From positions 1 through 57,523 of the forward strand of contig WQVL01000007.1 of NCBI GenBank assembly GCA_009785865.1: a DNA stretch of 57,523 nucleotides, in the 5' to 3' direction. The notes beneath the pieces are model-generated. The model was given only the letters and a program-made list of their open reading frames with translations. It was not told where the DNA came from and made no database searches. This document shows, in pieces, positions 47,244 through 55,692 of the stretch (position 1 is its first letter; every line of letters begins with the position of its first letter). This DNA comes from Oscillospiraceae bacterium. Its GTDB lineage: Bacteria; Bacillota; Clostridia; TANB77; CAG-508. A program made the translations under genes and the position numbers.

Positions 47244-47412
47244 TATCCTTAATATCCATATTCTCGATTGAATATTTTATCATCTCATTTATAACAAAAT
47301 TGTGAGATTTATTATTCTTTTTAGCTATATCAACTATAATGTTGTAATATTCTTCATCAACTCTAATACTAAAAGGGACCTTATTTACCCCACTAGGAAT
47401 TTTAAAACTCAT
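47233..47412 (-). CDS. ribbon-helix-helix (Arc-like) protein, 59 aa
   Basis: MSFKIPSGVNKVPFSIRVDEEYYNIIVDIAKKNNKSHNFVINEMIKYSIENMDIKDTKR; RBS gaggtgat; overlaps the 3' end of mnmA; absent from the supplied ORF track. Confidence 0.65.
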   Translation of the reverse strand: MSFKIPSGVNKVPFSIRVDEEYYNIIVDIAKKNNKSHNFVINEMIKYSIENMDIKDTKR

Positions 47413-47426
47413 TTTACATCACCTCA

Positions 47427-47470
47427 TTTTCTTAGTCGTTCAAGTATAGCGAGTTACGGATAAGTTATGT
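47427..47470 (+). repeat. 44-nt hairpin family, copy E
   Basis: TTTTCTTAGTCGTTCAAGTATAGCGAGTTACGGATAAGTTATGT. Confidence 0.65.
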
Positions 47471-47662
47471 ATTTGTAAACCATATTTTGATTTACTCAGT
47501 ATTTTATTATCTAGCAGACAAAACGTATAGTTTATAGATTAAACCATAAATCAAACCAAAGCTATTGAAAATTTTAACAAAATTATATATAATCTATATC
47601 AATACAAGTATATGAAACAAGTATATGAAGAGGCAAATTCTTATGAATAGGAGGGGATTTGG

Positions 47663-47815
47663 ATGGTAGAACCTTTAAAAAAGGAATTGAATGATATGAT
47701 AGAAAAAGGATATCCGTATGAAACAATTCTTAAGAAAAGTCAAGAATTAGACAAATATATAGCAATAGAATTTAAAGAAATGAATGATAATAAAACATCG
47801 AATGTAGGAGAGTAA
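47663..47815 (+). CDS. Spo0E-like sporulation regulatory family protein (50 aa)
   Basis: MVEPLKKELNDMIEKGYPYETILKKSQELDKYIAIEFKEMNDNKTSNVGE (SQELDxxI signature); RBS taggaggggat; absent from the ORF track. Confidence 0.8.
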   Translation: MVEPLKKELNDMIEKGYPYETILKKSQELDKYIAIEFKEMNDNKTSNVGE

Positions 47816-47926
47816 AGCAAGAGGAGAGTATATATTTGCACAATACCACTATTGACTTTTGCATATAGCTTTGTTATTATGAATATGGTTATTATTAAGA
47901 TAGTTTAACTACTATCTGAACTATTC

Positions 47927-48000
47927 GCAGGTATGATTTAATGGTAAAATACAACCTTGCCAAGGTTGAGTTGCGAGTTCGATTCTCGCTACCTGCTCCA
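47927..48000 (+). tRNA. tRNA-Gly (anticodon GCC at 47959-47961)
   Basis: cloverleaf gcaggta..caacc-ttGCCaa-ggttg..gcgag ttcgatt ctcgc tacctgc tcca; ordinary 7-nt anticodon loop. Confidence 0.95.
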
Positions 48001-48026
48001 AAAGTTCTTCGAGTAAAATATAAAAA

Positions 48027-48057
48027 AGGTATGATTCCCAACTATCATACCTTTTTT
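48027..48057. terminator. Rho-independent terminator
   Basis: aaaggtatgattcccaactatcatacctttttt. Confidence 0.8.
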
Positions 48058-48062
48058 GTTAC

Positions 48063-48338
48063 CTAAAAGTTATCAGTGGTTCCGCGTCCTTTCCAAATGA
48101 TTTCCTTAGTGTCTCCATTAATGACATGGATTTGAAAATTTTCGTGGCCAAAGAAATCTGCATGATTTAGCCACACTCCGTAGACATCCGAGTTAATCCA
48201 ATTTAGTATAGCGCTTGAAATCTCATCGTCAGTCATGCCTTCGTCTGTAGAAAATTCTGTAAGTGTTAGGACAGCCCGAGCGGGGCCGTCATATTTTGGG
48301 ACCAATCCATCCCATCTGAAGTAGATTTGCTTTTCCAT
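48063..48338 (-). CDS. hypothetical protein, 91 aa, higher GC than flanks; carries an in-frame CGG apparently read as Arg
   Basis: MEKQIYFRWDGLVPKYDGPARAVLTLTEF...; RBS aaaggagattcaaa. Confidence 0.65.
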   Translation of the reverse strand: MEKQIYFRWDGLVPKYDGPARAVLTLTEFSTDEGMTDDEISSAILNWINSDVYGVWLNHADFFGHENFQIHVINGDTKEIIWKGRGTTDNF

Positions 48339-48927
48339 TTTGAATCTCCTTTTTTAGGTTTATTAATTACAAGATATGTTATTTTCTGCATGCTGGGGAT
48401 GCAGAATGCTTACTACGTCTAATGATACCAACCATAAGCTCTACTCAAATAACAAAAGTAGATTATAAATGTTGCATACTCTAATTTTAACATAATTTGA
48501 CATAAAATTCAACATGAGAAGATGGGGGAGTCATTTACTGATTAGATAGATACAATTGTTTACCATAATTAAAAAACAGTCTAGCAACAAGGGAGTGGCA
48601 GAAATGTTATGAAAACATACGGTGCAGGAAATTGTTCCTGAAGGAGCATTTATGATCTTAAAAAGGCATAAAATTTGATAGATTTTATGCTCACGAATAT
48701 TTCTATATAAAAACATATTAAAGGCTACCGTTATTTACCACAACATATTCACATAATATGTTGAAAATAACGAAAAAATAAGGTATAATTAGTAGGGAGA
48801 TGTAAATGGATGGTTTTTGTCTTCCTAATTTTCTGAAAAGTGAAAAAGAAGTTAAGCGAAATTAAGAAAATATAGCGAACAATAAAAAACCTACGGAAAT
48901 AAGACTCCTAGAGGTGTGTTACAAGAA

Positions 48928-49035
48928 TAAAACATATACTGAAAAAATGTTATGAAATTGTCATGTAAAGATACTCAAAAATGTGAGAACTTATATAACC
49001 TAGATCCGTATAGCCCTAGAGGAGATATATAAACT
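48928..49035 (+). promoter_or_regulatory. Conserved 5' leader of surface protein 1 (paralogous to 55425-55530)
   Basis: shared ataaaacatatactgaaaaaatgttatgaaa...acttatataacctagatccgtatagccctagagg. Confidence 0.55.
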
Positions 49036-49146
49036 AATATATATAGTGTACTATATATATGTATTGATTTTATTTTTAGATAATATATACTGTGAGTGTC
49101 ATAAGAACTGTAGAAATACAGCAAAGAATTAAGGAGAGGTAAGCAT

Positions 49147-52100
49147 ATGAGAAAACTACGAAAAATAGTAGTAGTAATGTTGTTAATTGCATTTGGAATC
49201 ATGTCTTTAGCTGATATTAACGTGGCATTGGCGACTAGTACAAGAGTGCTAGATGTTAGAAGCATTGAAACATATGACAGACCTAGTAGAGGTGCTGCAG
49301 AAGATACTGCAGAATACACTTTGCAAGAACAACCGCCAAGATATCACATAAATAGAATATTTGACGTTGCAAATTCTCATAGAGAAGCAAACCAAAGAGA
49401 GATTTCTGCAACAACTAACCAATATCCAGATGCAATCTATAGTCTAAGAGCTGGTATTGGTTTTGATGTGTCTGACATGGAAGAAGGAACAGCAAGAGAG
49501 TATAGAAGATATGGCGATATGTTTACAGATGAACTCCAAGTAAGAAATAGATTTAATCAAGTAATAAATGCTCAAGGGAATCCTGCTGCTTACCGCGGGA
49601 CTATAACTGAAGAAAGCTATAATGCAATATTATGGCTAATTGAACAAATGTATTTACCAAGATTTGCTGTGCAAACAAATCACCCTAATCATGCTAATAG
49701 AGATATAGGCAGAGAAGAGATGAGACTACAGTTATTAACGAATGTGAGAGAGGGAATCGAGAGAAATCCACTTGTAACAGTAGCTCATTTAAATGCATGG
49801 TTATCAGATGATGATATAGAGATAGTACAACAGATAGTGTTATGGGAGTTTACAAATCCTGATAGGGGCAACAATACTTCAGAAGTATTGGGAGATGAAC
49901 TAGAAGAAGAGGACACATTATTTGCAAGGATTCTAAGTGAAAGTAATCCGAATACAGCTTTTGCCATGAGTATGTTATATGACTACTTAATGGAAGGAGC
50001 AACAGAGGTAGAAAATGGTATGATACCATTCTCACTTTCAAGTTCAGAGGCAGTGCCGGAAATAACTTTAGGAGATACATTACCAACAATGCGATCTGTA
50101 ATGTTAGGAACACAGCCACAATGGGTTGTAGGACCATTTAGCATAGAAGGTACAAATCTTGATGCAGGGGTTATTGAGTTAGCAAATCAATTTGGAACAC
50201 TTCGAGCTACAACTAATGGAAGTTGGACAGATGATCTTAATATTCCAATAGGAACTGCACCAGGAAATGCCCGTATAGTAAATGCAGGATTAGTTCAAAT
50301 ATCAAGTGATTTAGAGAGCATGATAAATGAAGGACAATTTTTCTTAATGATTCCTATTATTCCAGGAATGGCACGTGATAATATTATTCAGTTTGATTTA
50401 GAAATAAATTATAGCTATTCATTCTTCACAGTAAGAAGTGCTTGCTATTACGATGTAGACTTGCCACTTACTCTGCCACAGGAACAACCGGTAGTTATAG
50501 TGGACAAACTAAGACATGTAGGAGCAGGCAGAGATAGCTTAAGTACACCAGGAGCAGAAGGAAGCTTTGATTTACAAATAGGAAAATTAGATGAAGCAGG
50601 ACAATTAATAACAAGCGATAGTGCGACATTTGAAGTAATAAGAATAATGCCAGGTGAAGCACCAAATATTCTGATGGGAACCCATCATACAATAAATGGT
50701 GTAATTAGCTTGAATGATATAGAGATCACTTCAGAGAATGAAGAGTTCATATTTAGAATTACAGAAACAAGAGCGCCAGAGGGATATGAAATAATGGTGG
50801 CGCCATTTTACGTGAGAGTAAGAGCAGAAAGAATAAGAAATGAATACAGAGCAAGAGATATAGCCTCAGGACTATATGAAACAGGGTTATGGATTAATGA
50901 TGTGATAGGAGTAACAGTAGAGGTAGAAGCAGGAGTAGCGCAAGTAGGAGTGAGGAATTTAAGAATTCCAACTCCAGAAGGAAGCTTTGATTTACAAGTA
51001 GGAAAGTTAAATCAAGCGGGAGAGCTAATAACAAGAGATAGTGCGACATTTGAAATAATAAGAATAATGCCAGGCGAAACGCCAAATATTTCGGTGGGAA
51101 CATATGATACAGCTTATGGAATACTTAGCTTGAACAATATACAAATTATTTCAGAGAATGAAGAATTTATATTCAGAATAAGAGAAACAAGAGCACCAGA
51201 AGGACATGAGATAATGGTGGAACCATTTTACGTGAGAATAGAGACAGAAAGACATGATAATGCATTGAGAATAAGAAATATATCATCGGGGATATATGCG
51301 TCGGGACCATGGACTAACAATGTGACAGGAGTAACGGTAGGAATAGAGGCAGATACGGTACAAGTAGGAGTAAGAAACAGACAGTTAGAGTATGATTTAG
51401 CATTAAGAAAATTCATAACAATGATTAGAAATGATATAGACGTAATACCATATGATAGAGCTCCGATACCAGGAGTGAATATAGATGTAAGTGGACTCAT
51501 GGATGGGACATCCAGAACAGCAATATATGATCATCCAAGCAATCTATTAATAGCTAGAACAGGAGATATAGTAACATATACAATAAGAATATTTAATGAA
51601 GGAGAATTACCAGGTATAGCAACAGAAATAACAAACTGGTTGCCAGAGGGACTAGAATTATATACAGGTAGTGTAATAAATCAAACTTATGGATGGATAC
51701 AAGGTCAAAGATGCATGGTATCAGGGGAGATACCTGTTACAACAAGATACTTAGAAAACTTGGAGCAAATACCAGCATTTAATAGAGAAACCGGAGAACT
51801 TCAATTTGTAGATGTGAGGATAGAAGCTATCGTTGTGGCAACACCACAAGCAACACCACTTCTATTGAGAAATGTAGCAGAAATTACTGAAAATGATTCA
51901 CTAGAAGGAGCTAGCAGTAGATATCAACAAGACGGTGATTATGCGGATTTGGTACTATTACCAGCAGAACAACCAGAAGATGCATTTAATTTACAAATAA
52001 GAAAGTTAAATGAAGTAGGGCAATTAATCACAAGCGGTAGTGCAACATTTGAAATAGAAAGAATCATGTCAGGCGAAGCATCAAATATTTCTATAGGAGC

Positions 52101-55100
52101 ACATGATACATTAAATGGAATTGTGCATCTAAATAATATAGAAATAACTGAAGAGAATGAAGAATTCATATTTAGAATAACAGAAACAAGAGCACCAGAA
52201 TGGCATGAGATAATGGTAGAGCCGTTCTACGTAAGAGTGAGAACAGAAAGTTATGGAGATACGTTTAGAGTAAGAGATATATATTCAGGAGTAGGTGCAG
52301 AAGGACCGTGGGCTAATAATGTGTCAGGAGTGAATGTATCAAGAGATGAAAATGTAGTGCAAGTAGGAGTAAGAAACAGGCAGTTAGAATATGACTTAGC
52401 ATTAAGAAAATTTATAACAATGATCAGAAATGATGCAGAAGTAAGACCATATGATAGAGCTCCAATACCAGGAGTAAATATAGATGTGACAGGACTTATG
52501 GATGGAACAGCAACAACAGCAATATATAATCACCCAAAAAATTCATTGCCAGTACGAACAGGAGATATAGTAACATATACAATAAGAATATTTAATGAAG
52601 GAGATATAGCAGCTACAGCAACAGAAATAACAAACTGGTTGCCAGAGGGACTGGAATTATATTCAGGTAGTGCCATCAATCAAACTTATGGATGGGTACA
52701 AGGACAAACATGTTCAATAACAAATAGGACAGCAATTACAACAAGTCATTTAGAAAGCTTGGAGCAAATACCGGAATTCAACAGAGAAACAGGGGAACTT
52801 CAATTTATCGATGTGAGAATAGAAGTTGTTGTGGTGGTAGCACCAGGAGCTCAAGCTATTTTACTAAGAAATATAGCGGAAGTAACAGAAGATGATTCAC
52901 CAGAAGGCATTTTTGATAGAGATTCTAAACCAGACGATGTAATGTTGGTAAATTATAACCCACCTAGATGGCCGGTAGGAGAGAATAGTAGATATCAACA
53001 AGACGATGATGATTATGAAGATCTACTGCTACTACCAGACGAAGAAAGAGAACCAGAGTTTGACTTGGCTATTAGAAAGTTTGTAGCACAGATAAATGAC
53101 AGACGATTAACAGGAATTAATTCAAGAGAACCAAGCATATACTTGTATCCTCTTAGAGATAGAACAGAGACAACAGCTAGGTATGTACACTCAAAGGATC
53201 CAGTAGCTGTTAGACAAGGAGATATAGTAATATTTACAATTAGAGTATATAACGAAGGTGATATGGATGGATTCGCAAGTGAAATAACAAACCATTTACC
53301 AGAAGGATTAGGATTTATAATAGACCATAGGGTAAACTTCGAAAATGGGTGGAGACTGCCAACCACATTACCTGAAAGTGCAACAATTAGAAGCCTAGTA
53401 GGCACAGGTGAAAATGATATATATAGAAGTATATATGAAATTAGAAGCTTAGGATTATCAGACTTTATAGGAGTAAGCTCACTAGAAGATGTACAAATTG
53501 TAGAAGGTAGACTACCAGTTACCACTAGTACATTACAAAGAGATGAACACAATTCGAGTAGAAATCTAATAAGAGCATATAATCCGGACTTAAGAAAAAG
53601 TGATGTTTTACAAAATGAAAATTGGCAAGTAACATCTGAAGCAAATTTCTCGGATGGATTATTCTATAGAGAAGTACAAATAGCAGCGATAGTTCTTACA
53701 GATAATGCATATACAGGAACACTAAGAAGCATAGCCGAAATAACAGAGAATCAAGATAAAAATGGTAATACTGATATTAACGACAGAGACTCAAGGCCTG
53801 GAAATGTAAACACAGAAAACTATAGACCACCAGCAGACAATAGTGAATACCAAGAAGATGATGACGATTATGAACAATTAGTACTACAATATTTTGATTT
53901 ATCATTAAGGAAATTCATAAGAGCAGTAGAAACAGGACCAGGAGACAATAGAAGAGCCATTGCACCAAATCCAAGTAGAGAACCAATAGTAACAATGCCA
54001 CCAGGATTCTTATCAGGAGAAAGAACAACATTAACGTATACACATCCAAAAAGAGAAGAACCAGTAGGAGTAGCGAATGGTGATATAGTACTTTATACAA
54101 TAAGAATATTTAATGAAGGAACAATGGCAGGATTTGCAGCAGAGATAAGAAATGAGTTGCCAGAAGGAATAGAGTTTTTACCAGAACATCCGATAAACTT
54201 AAGATATGAATGGAATCTATATGCAGTAGAAAGAGATGAAGATGGAACAATAAGAGATCAGATTAGAACAACAGACGTAGGAGAGGCAACAGAAGTAAGA
54301 ACAAGTTTCTTGTCATATGAAAGAAATGGAGAAATCATCCAAGGAACAGAAATTGCAAGAAACAACTTGATGGGACCATTTGATCCTACACAGCCGATAA
54401 GACAACCTACTTCAATTTATCCAAACAATCAAGCTCCATGGAACGCAGAGTTTAGAGATGTACAAATTGTCTTCAGAGTAGTAGAAAGAGACCTTCCGGA
54501 AGACTCAGAAAGAATCATAAGAAATGTAGCAGAAATAACAGAGAATCAAGATGAGTATGGAAGGAAAATAGCAGATATAGATTCAAGACCAGATAATGAT
54601 ATTTATGAAGAAGATGACCAAGACAGTGAATATATATTTGTACGATATTTTGATTTAGGATTATCCAAATGGGTAGATAGAGTATTAATCACAACGGATG
54701 GCAATACAGTAACAAGAAACTATAATATGCCTGTCGATGAACTAGAGTCAGAATTCGTAGTAGGTATAAACATGAATGGAGACCATATAAGACATGGTAA
54801 TGTTGATGTAGTATATACGATAAGAGTGTTTAATAGTGGACAAGTAGCAGGTTATGCAACAGAGATAACGAATTATTTACCACCAGGAATGACCTTTGTC
54901 CAAAGTGATAATCCACTATGGGAGACAACAGGGGACAATAGAGTAATCACAAGAGCTTTAGAACGAACAAGATTAGAGCCAGGTGAATATGTAGACATAG
55001 AAATAAGAATGAGATGGATAAATGACGAAGAGAATTTAGGACTAAGGAGAAATTTAGCAAGAATATCAGAATGGGCAAATGACTACAATGCACCAGACAT

Positions 55101-55245
55101 TAATTCAGATAATGAAGAAGCTGAGGCATGGGTAACATTTGAAAGACAAGCAGGAGAAATAGTAGTCCACATTACAATAGCGGGAGGAGTGTTAGCAATG
55201 TTAGCAGGAGGATTAGTTCTAATTAAAAGATTTGTATTATCATAA
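49147..55245 (+). CDS. giant (2032 aa) surface protein: signal peptide, thioester-like domain, repeated SpaA-like and DUF11-like domains, C-terminal TM
   Basis: three FDLQ(I/V)(G/R)KL..(G)xLIT...ETRAPE(G/W)xEIM repeats; repeated YDLALRKFITMIRND...PYDRAPIPGVNIDV and xxxLALRKFI modules; C-terminal GGVLAMLAGGLVLIKRFVLS. Confidence 0.9.
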   Translation: MRKLRKIVVVMLLIAFGIMSLADINVALATSTRVLDVRSIETYDRPSRGAAEDTAEYTLQEQPPRYHINRIFDVANSHREANQREISATTNQYPDAIYSLRAGIGFDVSDMEEGTAREYRRYGDMFTDELQVRNRFNQVINAQGNPAAYRGTITEESYNAILWLIEQMYLPRFAVQTNHPNHANRDIGREEMRLQLLTNVREGIERNPLVTVAHLNAWLSDDDIEIVQQIVLWEFTNPDRGNNTSEVLGDELEEEDTLFARILSESNPNTAFAMSMLYDYLMEGATEVENGMIPFSLSSSEAVPEITLGDTLPTMRSVMLGTQPQWVVGPFSIEGTNLDAGVIELANQFGTLRATTNGSWTDDLNIPIGTAPGNARIVNAGLVQISSDLESMINEGQFFLMIPIIPGMARDNIIQFDLEINYSYSFFTVRSACYYDVDLPLTLPQEQPVVIVDKLRHVGAGRDSLSTPGAEGSFDLQIGKLDEAGQLITSDSATFEVIRIMPGEAPNILMGTHHTINGVISLNDIEITSENEEFIFRITETRAPEGYEIMVAPFYVRVRAERIRNEYRARDIASGLYETGLWINDVIGVTVEVEAGVAQVGVRNLRIPTPEGSFDLQVGKLNQAGELITRDSATFEIIRIMPGETPNISVGTYDTAYGILSLNNIQIISENEEFIFRIRETRAPEGHEIMVEPFYVRIETERHDNALRIRNISSGIYASGPWTNNVTGVTVGIEADTVQVGVRNRQLEYDLALRKFITMIRNDIDVIPYDRAPIPGVNIDVSGLMDGTSRTAIYDHPSNLLIARTGDIVTYTIRIFNEGELPGIATEITNWLPEGLELYTGSVINQTYGWIQGQRCMVSGEIPVTTRYLENLEQIPAFNRETGELQFVDVRIEAIVVATPQATPLLLRNVAEITENDSLEGASSRYQQDGDYADLVLLPAEQPEDAFNLQIRKLNEVGQLITSGSATFEIERIMSGEASNISIGAHDTLNGIVHLNNIEITEENEEFIFRITETRAPEWHEIMVEPFYVRVRTESYGDTFRVRDIYSGVGAEGPWANNVSGVNVSRDENVVQVGVRNRQLEYDLALRKFITMIRNDAEVRPYDRAPIPGVNIDVTGLMDGTATTAIYNHPKNSLPVRTGDIVTYTIRIFNEGDIAATATEITNWLPEGLELYSGSAINQTYGWVQGQTCSITNRTAITTSHLESLEQIPEFNRETGELQFIDVRIEVVVVVAPGAQAILLRNIAEVTEDDSPEGIFDRDSKPDDVMLVNYNPPRWPVGENSRYQQDDDDYEDLLLLPDEEREPEFDLAIRKFVAQINDRRLTGINSREPSIYLYPLRDRTETTARYVHSKDPVAVRQGDIVIFTIRVYNEGDMDGFASEITNHLPEGLGFIIDHRVNFENGWRLPTTLPESATIRSLVGTGENDIYRSIYEIRSLGLSDFIGVSSLEDVQIVEGRLPVTTSTLQRDEHNSSRNLIRAYNPDLRKSDVLQNENWQVTSEANFSDGLFYREVQIAAIVLTDNAYTGTLRSIAEITENQDKNGNTDINDRDSRPGNVNTENYRPPADNSEYQEDDDDYEQLVLQYFDLSLRKFIRAVETGPGDNRRAIAPNPSREPIVTMPPGFLSGERTTLTYTHPKREEPVGVANGDIVLYTIRIFNEGTMAGFAAEIRNELPEGIEFLPEHPINLRYEWNLYAVERDEDGTIRDQIRTTDVGEATEVRTSFLSYERNGEIIQGTEIARNNLMGPFDPTQPIRQPTSIYPNNQAPWNAEFRDVQIVFRVVERDLPEDSERIIRNVAEITENQDEYGRKIADIDSRPDNDIYEEDDQDSEYIFVRYFDLGLSKWVDRVLITTDGNTVTRNYNMPVDELESEFVVGINMNGDHIRHGNVDVVYTIRVFNSGQVAGYATEITNYLPPGMTFVQSDNPLWETTGDNRVITRALERTRLEPGEYVDIEIRMRWINDEENLGLRRNLARISEWANDYNAPDINSDNEEAEAWVTFERQAGEIVVHITIAGGVLAMLAGGLVLIKRFVLS

Positions 55246-55257
55246 ATACTAAGGGAT

Positions 55258-55288
55258 AGGAACGGTTATAAACCGTTCCTATTTTTTC
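55258..55288 (+). terminator. Rho-independent terminator
   Basis: aggaacggttataaaccgttcctatttttt. Confidence 0.85.
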
Positions 55289-55424
55289 CTCTTTTAGCTA
55301 ATTTTACACATAATGAAGAATATGGGGAAAAGACTGTTTGTAATATAAGAGTACGACCATATAGACTACGGAGGAGCGGATGCGCTATGTACGAAAATGA
55401 AAAAGGTGAAAAGAGATTACAGAA

Positions 55425-55530
55425 ATAAAACAAAGACTGAAAAATGTTATGAAAATGTAATGTGTGCAGAATGAAAAGGATGAGGACTTATATAACCTAG
55501 ACCCGTACGGCCCTAGAAAGGGTGAATAAA
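55425..55530 (+). promoter_or_regulatory. Conserved 5' leader of surface protein 2
   Basis: ataaaacaaagactgaaaaatgttatgaaaatg...acttatataacctagacccgtacggccctag. Confidence 0.55.
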
Positions 55531-55692
55531 TCGTCTCATAGAACATACTAATATACTATATTGATTTTATTTTTAAAACATGTAAAATAAATAGTAGAAA
55601 CATATGAGAAATAAAGGGTCTATAGATTCTAACAGAATTTCATACTGAAAAGTGAATAAGATGAGTTCGAATACTAGAAGAGAGGTAAGAAT

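Noticed and set aside
49147-55245. LPXTG sorting signal on the giant surface protein
   Set aside because: The C-terminus has a hydrophobic segment but no clear LPXTG-like motif that I can defend.
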